From Aeromonas caviae (lineage in GTDB: Bacteria > Pseudomonadota > Gammaproteobacteria > Enterobacterales > Aeromonadaceae), in assembly GCF_000819785.1 (NCBI RefSeq), contig NZ_CDBK01000080.1, forward strand, positions 9,528 through 73,527: DNA of 64,000 nucleotides. Direction: 5' to 3'. The translations under genes and the position numbers were made by a program. Position 1 is the first letter of the stretch; the number at the start of each line of letters is the position of its first letter. This document shows positions 19,992 through 27,667 of this stretch, one piece after another. Under the pieces are notes generated by a model that made no database searches, was not told the DNA's origin, and saw nothing but the letters and a program-made list of their open reading frames with translations.

Positions 19992-20920
19992 TCTTCCAGA
20001 AAGTAATCCGAATCCAGGGTCTTGATGGTGAGGGTCTGGCGGGTGGTGACGCCGACGCCGTATTCGATCATCAGGGCTGCGAGTCGGGGTCCGTCGATCA
20101 GTACGATGCGTTTCTCAATCAGTCCGACATACTCCTGCGCCTCACGGCTAAAGCTGGAGGTGGTAATAAAGACGCCCTTGCGGGCCTTGTGCAGATCCAA
20201 GGCGCCTGCGAAAGACTGGATCTCGGGACGCCCAACGGTTTTGTCGGTGTAGCGCTTGGCCTGCAGATAGATAGAGTCGAGTCCGAGTCTGTCTTCCTTG
20301 ATGATGCCGTCGATGCCGCCATCGCTGCTGTAGCGTGTGGTGCGTGCGGCATCCTGCTGGCTGCCGCCATAACCCATGGCCACCATGAGATCGACTACCA
20401 GCTGTTCAAAGAAGCGAGGGGAAAGACCAAGGATCTCGGCCAGCAAGTCATCAGCAAGGGACTGATTGATGGCGGCCAGCGCCTGCTCAATCTGCTCTTG
20501 AGGGGTGCTGGCCTGTTCTGGCGTGGACTGTGTCGTTGCGTCCGTCACGATCCGGGACGGATTGCCCATGCTTTCACTGGAGGCCAGGGTAAACGCCACG
20601 AACTCGTTGAATTGGGCCAGATAGTGGTTGTCGATAGCATGTCCCGAGACTAGTGCCGCCTTACCCCGTTCGGTGATAAGGCAAATGCCCCGCTTGGGTT
20701 GCTCGATTAGACCCGCTTTGACCAAATAGGTCTTGGCCCAGCCGACCCGGGAGCGGATGGTGGTTTGGCGGCCACTTGGCAAGGTGTCTGCTAGCTGTTC
20801 CGGGGTGAAGGCATAGTGTTGGCAAACCCGCTCGAATACTTCTCTAAGGGGACGGGCATGACCATCGGCCAGCACCTTGAGCACCGCAGGCATCATGGCT
20901 TCATAACTGGGTAGATTCAT
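19988..20920 (-). CDS. mrr: Mrr-type restriction endonuclease
   Basis: 310 residues. The N-terminal winged-helix Mrr_N domain (LREVFERVCQHYAFTPEQLA, then SRVGWAKTYLVKAGLI) is followed by a Mrr_cat PD-(D/E)xK nuclease (GYGGSQQDAARTTRYSSDGG, DGIIKEDRLGLDSIYLQAKRY). E. coli Mrr cuts methylated DNA; this protein's target is unknown. It is the first gene of the leftward mrr-hsdR-hsdM-hsdS-yggL operon and overlaps hsdR by 4 bp. Confidence 0.92.
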   Translation of the reverse strand: MNLPSYEAMMPAVLKVLADGHARPLREVFERVCQHYAFTPEQLADTLPSGRQTTIRSRVGWAKTYLVKAGLIEQPKRGICLITERGKAALVSGHAIDNHYLAQFNEFVAFTLASSESMGNPSRIVTDATTQSTPEQASTPQEQIEQALAAINQSLADDLLAEILGLSPRFFEQLVVDLMVAMGYGGSQQDAARTTRYSSDGGIDGIIKEDRLGLDSIYLQAKRYTDKTVGRPEIQSFAGALDLHKARKGVFITTSSFSREAQEYVGLIEKRIVLIDGPRLAALMIEYGVGVTTRQTLTIKTLDSDYFLED

Positions 20921-21011
20921 GGCGGACAGGGACTCGGTGAAAGGCAGTCACCTATCTTGCCACAAGCGGCCCGACTGGGGCCATGCCGTTGATCACACTG
21001 GGGATATGACA

Positions 21012-21038
21012 TAAAAAAGCCCCCGCGTGTCGGGGGCT
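21012..21038 (-). terminator. Displaced original yicC terminator
   Basis: Stem AGCCCCCG / CGGGGGCT with a CGTGT loop. On the minus strand it is followed by six T residues. It lies 20 bp beyond the stranded yicC tail at 21058-21078, exactly where the yicC terminator would be on a chromosome without the element. Confidence 0.85.
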
Positions 21039-21057
21039 GGTGCATCGATGAGGGAGA

Positions 21058-21078
21058 TCACTCGATGTTCTGGATCTG
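21058..21078 (-). other. Stranded original 3' end of yicC (attL half)
   Basis: Read on the minus strand these 21 bases encode QIQNIE followed by TGA, identical in protein to the last six residues of the intact yicC at 34983-35003 but with different synonymous codons (GAG/GAA, ATC/ATT, AAC/AAT, TGA/TAA). To the right of 21078 homology stops. This is the chromosomal yicC tail cut off by integration. The 11 bp identical at both ends, 21068-21078 and 34993-35003, form the attachment core. Confidence 0.88.
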
Positions 21079-21138
21079 ATTGTTGAGTGTGACTGTTAAC
21101 ACGTTGAAAATAATAGATGTTAATGAACAGATTTTCTG

Positions 21139-21160
21139 TATGGGTACATTAATGGGTACA
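21139..21160 (+). repeat. Left-end paired GGGTACA repeats (candidate integrase arm sites)
   Basis: TGGGTACA occurs at 21141-21148 and 21153-21160, 12 bp apart and about 60 bp inside the left core. A pair with the same 12-bp spacing and orientation lies at 34855-34874 inside the right end. Confidence 0.6.
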
Positions 21161-21677
21161 GGCTCAACGTTGAGCGCTCACCGCTCCAGGGTCACCCCAA
21201 AGGCCCTCAACCACCGAAGACTTAACGACTCAACCCTGTGGGCCAGTGATCAACATAAGAAACGAAACAGGCAAAATAAGCGATTTTAGCCTTTCCTACA
21301 GATCGCCCGCGCTGGCCAAATTCGGGTGAAGGGAAGTGTAAGAGGTTTGAGATTTCTATCGAATTAAGTCGATATCAAACTGCTTTTAAATAAAATTTTG
21401 TTCCTGACTGATTGATACCTCCATAAATACCCCAAGCAACAAACCCTTGAGGGCTCTGTGACATCTAACGGCGAGTATTCAGTGGTAGATAATCAGCACT
21501 AATGGAGTGCGTAGAGGCAAAAACATTCCATTGAGGATCACGGTCATCTCAAGCGAAGTGGGTCTGTTTGGCAGATGGGATGCAGGGATAGGGGAGGTAG
21601 CACTTGCGATATGAAGCAGGAGACTTCACGCGAGGGCATACTGGCATATGGCTCTTTTGCTACCTTCCACGAAGAAA
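21161..21677. other. Gene-free left end of the element
   Basis: No convincing gene. Two nested perfect palindromes lie at 21162-21175 (GCTCAACGTTGAGC) and 21171-21180 (TGAGCGCTCA), just inside the GGGTACA pair. The rest is unremarkable, becoming AT-rich toward the RloB-like gene. Confidence 0.5.
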
Positions 21678-22214
21678 TTATGCACCACCATCTTTAATCA
21701 CTTCATTAATCTCTCCTTCCATACATCTCAATAGATCGTTGAGTGCCTTAATATTTTCACGGCGAGACTCTAGAATCTCTTTTGTGAATATTTTGCTAAG
21801 AATTGCTTTGGTTATAATACTGTTGTCACCTATTTTTTTGGTATTAAACTGATGCTTACAGTTTAGGCTGTCAATTGGTACCTTGTTCGATAGAATGTCT
21901 AAAAATAATCCCTCAATGCATGGATTAGAGCCGATTAAAACAATTTTTTTTGCCTTGGCTGCTTTAACTAATTTTGGTGGCCAAGGAAGATCCAAGTCCA
22001 AAAGTGCACAGCAATGGTTATAACCATCCTGTTTAAATATGGTCATTGCATGTTTAATTACATTGTCGGGGCCTTTTCCATCAGCAGAGATAACTCTAAC
22101 TTTTGCCTTCCCTTCTGAGTATATCCCTCGGATATACTCAACAAATATTTTTTCGGTCAGGCCTTCACACACCACTAGGATAGTGGTGTGCATTGGCCGC
22201 ATTTTTCTTTTCAT
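21678..22214 (-). CDS. RloB-like toprim protein, second gene of an ATPase/toprim defence pair
   Basis: 178 residues. N-terminal TTILVVCEGLTEKIFVEYIR has the catalytic Glu of a toprim fold, ALLDLDLPWPP supplies the DxD, and GSNPCIEGLFLDIL matches the SNPCFE-type motif of RloB proteins. It follows the ATPase gene with a TAATG stop-start overlap. Such pairs (RloA/RloB, lactococcal AbiL) act in abortive phage defence, the toprim partner presumably as effector nuclease. Rather short for RloB. AT-rich, unlike the surrounding chromosome. ATGs at 22202 and 22193 are alternative starts. Confidence 0.75.
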   Translation of the reverse strand: MKRKMRPMHTTILVVCEGLTEKIFVEYIRGIYSEGKAKVRVISADGKGPDNVIKHAMTIFKQDGYNHCCALLDLDLPWPPKLVKAAKAKKIVLIGSNPCIEGLFLDILSNKVPIDSLNCKHQFNTKKIGDNSIITKAILSKIFTKEILESRRENIKALNDLLRCMEGEINEVIKDGGA

Positions 22215-23488
22215 TATCGACCCACCATCGGAATACCACCTAAAGCACCACTCATATATTTTGTGTATAGATTATCTTGGCTTCTAATGCCCTCTATACT
22301 ATCTAGCCTCCAGACCTCAGATTCAGAGTTGCTTTTTTCCACTATGAAGCAATGATGTTTCTTCAGGTGTTTTAGAACCTCTGGTGTATGTGTACTAAAA
22401 ATAAGCTGCGCATTGTGAGGATTTGTCTCAGGGTTTTTAAACAAATCTATAGCTTCAATAAGTAGCAATGGATGTAGGTCATTATCAAGCTCATCTATAA
22501 TAGCCACGCCACCGTAAACCAATCTGCTCACAATGGAATGAAGTATATTATAAGCAGACTTAGTACCACTAGACTCATATATAAGAGGTAGTGCATACTC
22601 TTGACCATTATGCATATGAGATGCATATGGCATTTTAACTTTTCTCCTTTCACCTTTTGGGGTGATTACATCTTCATCTACAATATCTAATTTACTAATG
22701 CCGATATCAAACTCTGAAATTAGTTGGGATGTTCTTTCAAAAACAACTTTGTCTTTACTGTAAAGCTCAGAGTTATCCATCAACATTTCATCGACATCTC
22801 GCTCAATTCTTCCATTGACGCATAGATTGCTGCTGAAAATTGCAAATGTCATAGCCATGATGGCTATCAATCGTGAAAATAGGTCATCATTTTTTTCAAG
22901 TTCTTTATCTGCATTTGATGACTTATCAAACAGACGATAAATAAATGAAACTAGAGATGTATTGCTTGGAGTTGACGCTAAAACATCATGTGGGAGTTTG
23001 AAGTATTTTTTACTTGTGTGATAAATATATTTGTCTTCAGCTTCATCATATTTTCTGTCAAATACACCACTAAAATATTTTGATGTTTTAAGCTTTAGCG
23101 ACTCATGGATAACGCGTGTTTGGTTAAGTTCGACACTATATTTAAAATGAAGGCTTTTCGCCAAATTTTTTGGACTTGAAAGAAAATCAACACTTATTTT
23201 AATATTGTCATTTTCTCTAGAGAAATGGGGTTTTATTGGTATTTCCGCATCGGAGTTTAATTCAGTGAATGAGGAGTTAAAGAACCAAGACAAAAAGGCC
23301 AATGGTTTTAGGAGGTTAGACTTACCAGCACCATTTGCACCAAAAAAAGCAGAAACCTTATTTAATTTAAGGTTATCTGACAATGGTAGATCAAACAGTG
23401 TCGCTGTCGCTTTAGGAGTTGATGTTAGATCTATTGTGGTCTCATTTGAGAATGAGAAAAAGTTTTCAAAGCTATAGTTAAGAATCAT
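22214..23488 (-). CDS. AAA_15/RloA-like ATPase of a defence pair
   Basis: 424 residues. ABC-type ATPase head: an N-terminal FENFFSFSNETTIDL, Walker A FFGANGAGKSNLL near residue 50, a signature-like ESSGTKSAYNI, Walker B GGVAIIDELDNDLHP, and the switch His in STHTPEVL. This is the AAA_15 type seen in AbiLi and RloA, and related to OLD and PARIS AriA proteins. The long insertion between Walker A and the signature would be the dimer arm. Translationally coupled to the RloB-like gene. Function inferred from family pairing; I have no phage data. Confidence 0.78.
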   Translation of the reverse strand: MILNYSFENFFSFSNETTIDLTSTPKATATLFDLPLSDNLKLNKVSAFFGANGAGKSNLLKPLAFLSWFFNSSFTELNSDAEIPIKPHFSRENDNIKISVDFLSSPKNLAKSLHFKYSVELNQTRVIHESLKLKTSKYFSGVFDRKYDEAEDKYIYHTSKKYFKLPHDVLASTPSNTSLVSFIYRLFDKSSNADKELEKNDDLFSRLIAIMAMTFAIFSSNLCVNGRIERDVDEMLMDNSELYSKDKVVFERTSQLISEFDIGISKLDIVDEDVITPKGERRKVKMPYASHMHNGQEYALPLIYESSGTKSAYNILHSIVSRLVYGGVAIIDELDNDLHPLLLIEAIDLFKNPETNPHNAQLIFSTHTPEVLKHLKKHHCFIVEKSNSESEVWRLDSIEGIRSQDNLYTKYMSGALGGIPMVGR

Positions 23489-23501
23489 CGTACGCCTCTT
23501 T

Positions 23502-23517
23502 AGACATTTTTATGTCT
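23502..23517. promoter_or_regulatory. Inverted repeat upstream of the defence pair
   Basis: AGACAT - TTTT - ATGTCT, a perfect 6-bp inverted repeat 13 bp before the ATPase start. It could be a repressor operator or a hairpin near the ribosome-binding site. Confidence 0.45.
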
Positions 23518-24066
23518 ATCTTTGATTATGATGCACACAATCACCGCTCGCGTCTAGGGACACAAAATTATCTATCAAGATGATTCTGTGAACTGCATCC
23601 CGGAATGCTCACGAAATCAGTCAAAACAGCCGTAACCACAACCAAAAAAGACCTTAACGCCATGTCCGAACGATTTGGTATGTAGAACATGCGCTGACTT
23701 ACAGGAAAGTGAAGGATTCTGAAGGATTCTGAAGGACTTCTTCGAGGGTGTTGTCGCTATCCGGCACCAGATATGACGTGGCATGTGGCTGATCTTTCAA
23801 GTGAGTGATTTTCCACACACAAAGCGGGCAGGCGAGGCGGGGCTTCAACTGCGCGCGCTGGGTACTGGCAGGGGTCGGTAAGCGGCGTCTGCCGCTCTGG
23901 GTCGATGCTTGAGGATCAGGGAGTATGTCGGGAGCGGTTCGCGGGTCGATGCCGTAGCGGAGCGCTCAGGCCGCCAGATGAGAGGCAAAACAAAGCCCCC
24001 TCGGTGAGGGGGCCTTTCTTACGCCTACTCGGCATCACAGAGAACGCCTTATCAGTTTAGCTCTCC
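23518..24066. other. Gene-free region with a short tandem repeat
   Basis: No gene recognised. GAAGGATTCT is repeated twice in tandem at 23711-23730 with a third partial copy to 23740. Base composition shifts here from AT-rich (defence pair) to GC-rich (relaxase side). Confidence 0.5.
23991..24020. terminator. Rho-independent terminator
   Basis: Stem GCCCCCTC / GAGGGGGC with a GGT loop (23995-24013). T-rich on both sides: CTTTCTT on plus, TTTGTTTTG on minus. The minus orientation would end a transcript carrying the small frame at 24067-24192. Confidence 0.75.
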
Positions 24067-24192
24067 CTACTCAACCAACCCTGTCAGATCTGACAGTCGG
24101 TAGGGATTGAACCGGTTGATCTCCTCCCCCGCCCAGTCATTGAGCACTAGCAGACTTGCCTTGATGCTGTCGCCGGGTTGCTGGGCCGCCAT
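24067..24192 (-). CDS. Possible small protein (41 residues)
   Basis: A short frame starting ATG at 24192 with AGAGG three bases upstream and ending TAG, reading MAAQQPGDSIKASLLVLNDW and finishing RLSDLTGLVE. The amino-acid composition looks protein-like and a terminator with a minus-strand T tract lies 54 bp downstream. Not recognised; it could also be the remnant of a longer gene. Weakly supported. Confidence 0.35.
   Translation of the reverse strand: MAAQQPGDSIKASLLVLNDWAGEEINRFNPYRLSDLTGLVE
24081..24096. promoter_or_regulatory. 16-bp perfect palindrome with CTGT-N8-ACAG form
   Basis: CTGTCAGATCTGACAG is self-complementary over 16 bp. Its outer bases fit the gamma-proteobacterial LexA box CTGT-N8-ACAG, though the centre is not AT-rich. 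It lies within the small possible frame. Confidence 0.4.
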
Positions 24193-24410
24193 TACCTCTG
24201 CGCTTTGGACTCTGACATGGTCGGCAGGCTGCGCCAGCCGCTATCTGCCGCACTGGGTGAGCGAGTGAGGAACTGCCGAGGCATGGCCAAGGCGCAGGTG
24301 CAAATGCTCGGCTGGAATGTACGGTCGAGGCCAGCACGAACCGCCGACCATCTTGGGCTTTGGCCCCGTAGGGCCGACACGTATCACCCGCGCCACGAAG
24401 TGGGGCAGGG

Positions 24411-24452
24411 GATACGTAAGAGTCGGTTACTTTGCGTACGCAACTGCCTTAC
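24411..24452. other. Candidate transfer origin region upstream of the relaxase
   Basis: A 12-bp palindrome TTGCGTACGCAA at 24432-24443, flanked by GTAAG (24416-24420) and CTTAC (24448-24452). It sits about 100 bp upstream of the relaxase gene, the usual place for a MobV nick region. No match to a known nic site is claimed. Confidence 0.35.
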
Positions 24453-24545
24453 AACCACACCAAAAAATTTCCCAACACTAAATTGACTCGATTGGATAGC
24501 TTGGTGGTGAGGGCTGTCATGGGACAGCAGAGGAAGGGGTGAGGT

Positions 24546-25781
24546 ATGTATCAGTTTGGGCATGTGGAAGCGTACGCACGGAAACCTCAAAAAGGGGGCT
24601 GGAGTGTGCATGACATCGCGAGCGAGGCCGAACGAGTGCCCGCACATTGCAAGCATGTGTTGATGGTGAAGGAGCCCATCCGCGTCTTTGGCTGCTCGCC
24701 GAAAGAGGCGGTTGCATTGGCTGAAGCCTGGGGAGCTCAGGCCAAGGATGGGTTGGGGAGGAAACTGCGTTCAGATGCGCCGGTGCTGCTCGCAGGCATC
24801 CTCTCCTATCCGAAGGATGGGCAGGAGTGGTCTGCGTTTAAGGCGCAGGCTTTGATCTGGCTCAGGAAGACGTACGGTTCGGCCCTCAAGTCGGTGGTAG
24901 TGCACCAAGATGAATCGCATCCCCACCTCCATTTTTACGCAGTGCCAGAGTGCGGGCAGGACTTCAATGCGCTGCATCCTGGTAGAGCTGCCGCCGCAAA
25001 AGCCAAGCGCAATGGTGACCAGAAGGCACTCCAGCAGAAGGCTCATAATGAGGCCATGAGGGCTTGGCAGGATCGGTTGTATCTAGAGCTTGGCCGGGAT
25101 TTCGGACTGGCCCGGATCGGGCCAAAGCGCCAGCGGCTGACAAGACGCGAGTGGAAAGCCCAGCAAGCGGCCCAACAGGCTATCCTCGTGGCTGAGCGGG
25201 CGGCGAAGGCAGAGGCCGTGTTATCAAAGCAGCAGCAAGCCAGGGTCATGCTGCACATCGAGGGACGCGAGGTCGGTCTCCTACGCAAGCAGCGGCTTTA
25301 CGACAGGGCAGAGCTGGACAGGGTACGCGACCGGGCCTTTGCCGAGGGGATCACTGTGCAGATGGGCAGGCAGGGCGAAGCCGCGAAGATCGTGGCGGAA
25401 CGTCGGATTTTTGTCAGCGAAAACATCCTCAAGATTGAGGGCGATTCGAAGAACATCCAGGCTCACCTGGCAGAACAGGAGGCCGCGCTGAAGGCTCGCG
25501 AGAGTGCTGTGGCCGACCAGGAACAGCAGCTTCAGGCTTGGGCGGTGCAACTCACCGAACAGCAACGGGAACCTCTGGCAGAAGCGGAGGCCAAGCTGGC
25601 GCTCGCAAGGCGTAGGCTGGAGGAAAGCCAGGATCGGGAGAAGGCCCTGAAGGCGCGGGTTGAGCGTGCAGAGCGGCTTCCCATCCTGCTCAGCAAACTT
25701 CGCAAAGAGTTGCGCCAGCAGTTACCGGAAGCGGTGCTGGAGCTGATACCCAGGCAGAGCCATGGCTACGGGATGGGGTGA
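24546..25781 (+). CDS. MobV-type relaxase (Mob/Pre family)
   Basis: 411 residues. The metal-binding motif HQDESHPHLHF (near residue 120) fits the MobV signature HxDExxPHxH exactly. Relaxases of this family nick at oriT and lead single-stranded transfer through a type IV secretion system supplied by another element. The N-terminus (MYQFGHVEAYARK, then WSVHDIASEAER) contains His22; the MobM nucleophile of pMV158 is also His22, but correspondence needs an alignment. The C-terminal half is a long charged coiled coil (about 285-385). It has GGGGTGAGG just upstream of the ATG. The only rightward gene of the element. Confidence 0.82.
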   Translation: MYQFGHVEAYARKPQKGGWSVHDIASEAERVPAHCKHVLMVKEPIRVFGCSPKEAVALAEAWGAQAKDGLGRKLRSDAPVLLAGILSYPKDGQEWSAFKAQALIWLRKTYGSALKSVVVHQDESHPHLHFYAVPECGQDFNALHPGRAAAAKAKRNGDQKALQQKAHNEAMRAWQDRLYLELGRDFGLARIGPKRQRLTRREWKAQQAAQQAILVAERAAKAEAVLSKQQQARVMLHIEGREVGLLRKQRLYDRAELDRVRDRAFAEGITVQMGRQGEAAKIVAERRIFVSENILKIEGDSKNIQAHLAEQEAALKARESAVADQEQQLQAWAVQLTEQQREPLAEAEAKLALARRRLEESQDREKALKARVERAERLPILLSKLRKELRQQLPEAVLELIPRQSHGYGMG

Positions 25782-25841
25782 CTAGGAGTGATTCAGCGCG
25801 ATCTCGATGCGGGGAAAGCCTCACGACCAGATGCAGAAAAC

Positions 25842-25869
25842 ATGAAGCCACCGCTCTCGGTGGCTTCAT
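25842..25869. terminator. Terminator between the relaxase and the convergent operon
   Basis: Perfect 12-bp stem ATGAAGCCACCG / CGGTGGCTTCAT with a CTCT loop. The minus strand continues GTTTTCT, so it probably ends the leftward 27.3-25.9 kb operon. Confidence 0.75.
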
Positions 25870-25874
25870 CGGTT

Positions 25875-26705
25875 TCAGACTTCACGCACCGCAGCAGCCC
25901 GGATCCGTTGAAGTTCTTCTTGCTGTTGCCGCTCAAGTTCGGTTTTGGCTAGCTTGATCTTGTGATTCAGTGAATGGCGCGAAACAGGACTGGCCCAGGA
26001 CTTGGAAAGCCTAACAATCGGCGGGCGATTCATGACGACGCCCAGTGCCTCGGCATCCCCTTCCCAGCTTTCTCCATCACGGCTCTCCAGTTGTGCCACC
26101 ACGTTTTTGATGAACGCTTCCGATGGTCGAATGGCTGGTTGTGCGCCAAGGGTAAACTGGTAGGCGACTTGGGTATCAAACCCCAGCGAGACCTCGTTAC
26201 GGCATGCATTATCGAGAATAGATTCATACCGGCGCAGTTGCGCAAGGTGTTGACACAGCTCGCCGATCAGTTCTTCTGCTCGCTGCTTGAATGACGCCTG
26301 GGCGTTCTTGAGCAGCAAGGCAACGATGCGAGTACGGGAGCTCACCTCATCACAATAGAGCGGCCAGCCCTTGCCCTGCTGCACATGCCCGATCATCATT
26401 TCCTGTTTCTTGAACAACGCGATGTCGTCCAGCTCGATCTGGATCTCGCCAGTCCGGCTGATGAGGTCGCGATATTCTTTTGCCGATAGGGCTCCACTGG
26501 CCCTTCCGGTCATTCTCAGCTCAGACAATCGTGCCAGTTCATCCAGCAGCTCCTTCTCTCTGGCCGGGGATATCTCTAGCAGGCGCTGGCGCTCGCCTTG
26601 ATCCCATTCATCAAAGGCAGCCCGTGCGGCCCGTGCTTGGTTGATGGCCTGCTGCAGGGTGATCTCGCCGTTGTTATGAGATTCGGTGGTCTGGGTGGGT
26701 TCCAT
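25875..26705 (-). CDS. Hypothetical protein of the element (276 residues)
   Basis: Not recognised. Mostly helical and charged, with probable coiled-coil stretches at the N-terminus (about 15-65, INQARAARAAFDEWDQGERQ) and C-terminus (LNHKIKLAKTELERQQQEE). No signal peptide or transmembrane helix. AAGGAG lies 7 bp before the ATG. Third gene of a leftward group with the 110-residue protein and the excisionase-like gene. Its place between the origin and the relaxase suggests a role in replication, partition or transfer, which is inference from position only. Confidence 0.7.
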   Translation of the reverse strand: MEPTQTTESHNNGEITLQQAINQARAARAAFDEWDQGERQRLLEISPAREKELLDELARLSELRMTGRASGALSAKEYRDLISRTGEIQIELDDIALFKKQEMMIGHVQQGKGWPLYCDEVSSRTRIVALLLKNAQASFKQRAEELIGELCQHLAQLRRYESILDNACRNEVSLGFDTQVAYQFTLGAQPAIRPSEAFIKNVVAQLESRDGESWEGDAEALGVVMNRPPIVRLSKSWASPVSRHSLNHKIKLAKTELERQQQEELQRIRAAAVREV

Positions 26706-26716
26706 TGTGTGACTCC

Positions 26717-27049
26717 TTAGCAGTCGGTTTCGGTCAGGTGGGCCAGAGCGGTTTGCAGTGGGCTATTGCTCTTGGTGGCGAAGTTCATCACCCCGGCCTG
26801 CCCGAGGGTCAGCAGCCCCAACGCCCCCGACAAGAGCAGCAATTGCTGTTCATCGCGCGGGCTGAGGGGCAGTTTTACCAACTCGTCTGCCTTGCCTGCG
26901 TATTTACGCAGGTCCTCACGGGTTAGGCCGTCCAGCATATCCAGCAGGATTACTTCTTGTTGCTCGGACACTTTGGGCTTTGCCGGATGGTTGAGCATGT
27001 GAGCAAAAATTCGGCCGCAAATCGCGCCGTGGTTAAGCTGCTTGGTCAT
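26717..27049 (-). CDS. Hypothetical protein of the element (110 residues)
   Basis: Not recognised. The ATG at 27049 (MTKQLNHGAICGRIFAHML) is preceded by GGAG at suitable spacing, so it is preferred over the longer frame beginning at 27100. A hydrophobic stretch (LLLLSGALGLLTLGQAGVM, about residues 69-87) may be buried or membrane-associated. Ends 11 bp before the 276-residue gene, so the two are probably cotranscribed. Confidence 0.65.
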   Translation of the reverse strand: MTKQLNHGAICGRIFAHMLNHPAKPKVSEQQEVILLDMLDGLTREDLRKYAGKADELVKLPLSPRDEQQLLLLSGALGLLTLGQAGVMNFATKSNSPLQTALAHLTETDC

Positions 27050-27102
27050 GGTGTTTTCTCCATCAGGAATAGGGTTGGTCGGTATGTTGACCATGTTCAT
27101 GC

Positions 27103-27330
27103 TCAGGTGGTGGCCATGGCATGGGCCGTTTCCAGCTTGGCCAGATCGATCCCGTGCTGTTTCAAGGCGGGCTCAATCTCAGCCCGGATAAAGCGGTAAC
27201 GGCCATTTCGGCCCAGACGGATCGGGCGCGGTAACTCGCCCCGTTCGACCATGCGGTCAATCGTGTCGTAGCGACAGCCGATCAACACGGTCAGGCGCTT
27301 ACGCTCAATGAACACTTGATGGGTCATCAT
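27103..27330 (-). CDS. AlpA/excisionase-like small DNA-binding protein
   Basis: 75 residues with a MerR-like winged helix: RKRLTVLIGCRYDTIDRMVERG, then LPRPIRLGRNGRYRF. This is the HTH_17/AlpA pattern, used by AlpA activators and by recombination directionality factors. AGGAG precedes the ATG. It is the first gene downstream of the iteron region on the minus strand. The element has a second AlpA-type gene at 32.2-32.4 kb, so one may regulate and the other direct excision. Confidence 0.75.
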   Translation of the reverse strand: MMTHQVFIERKRLTVLIGCRYDTIDRMVERGELPRPIRLGRNGRYRFIRAEIEPALKQHGIDLAKLETAHAMATT

Positions 27331-27667
27331 GCTCTCCTGCTGCTAGTTACTTTATGGAGGTTGCAACGGTTTAGGCTGAGAGTCATTTCACTGTCGTTGT
27401 AAAACAGCCGTACACAACGACGGTTATGACTGTCTCCGCTATGAGGAATGATGCGTTGGTATTGAGTGAAATGAGAGCCGCGACCAGTGTGCCCACGGCT
27501 GGCACACTGGCGAGGTTGGGCGTGTCGGGGATGGTCTGCGTACTCGGAGATGATGCGGGAGAGGCAGTGGAGGTTGCAGGAGGGGGATCGGGGGCTGCTT
27601 CCCTAATTCAAGACACGAAAACAAATGCGCCAGCCAGAGAAAGGATTTGACGCGCAACCACATTTTT
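27331..27667. other. Intergenic region between the excisionase-like gene and the origin
   Basis: No gene supported; short open frames exist on both strands but have no family resemblance or convincing ribosome-binding site. It probably carries the promoter of the leftward 27.3-25.9 kb genes. Confidence 0.45.

Noticed and set aside
21058-21078. A tRNA 3' end as the attachment site
   Set aside because: No tRNA structure is present at either end; the duplicated sequence encodes the YicC C-terminus.
21678-23488. PARIS (AriA/AriB) as the name for the defence pair
   Set aside because: PARIS is common in P4-like satellites, but the toprim partner shows an RloB-type SNPC(I/F)E motif rather than anything I can identify as DUF4435, so AbiL/RloAB is the safer comparison.
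24192-24380. 62-residue minus-strand frame upstream of the relaxase
   Set aside because: Composition is not protein-like, and the shorter 24067-24192 frame is the better candidate in this interval.
27426-27650. A 74-residue frame upstream of the iterons
   Set aside because: Alanine/glycine/valine-rich translation without a ribosome-binding site or family likeness.
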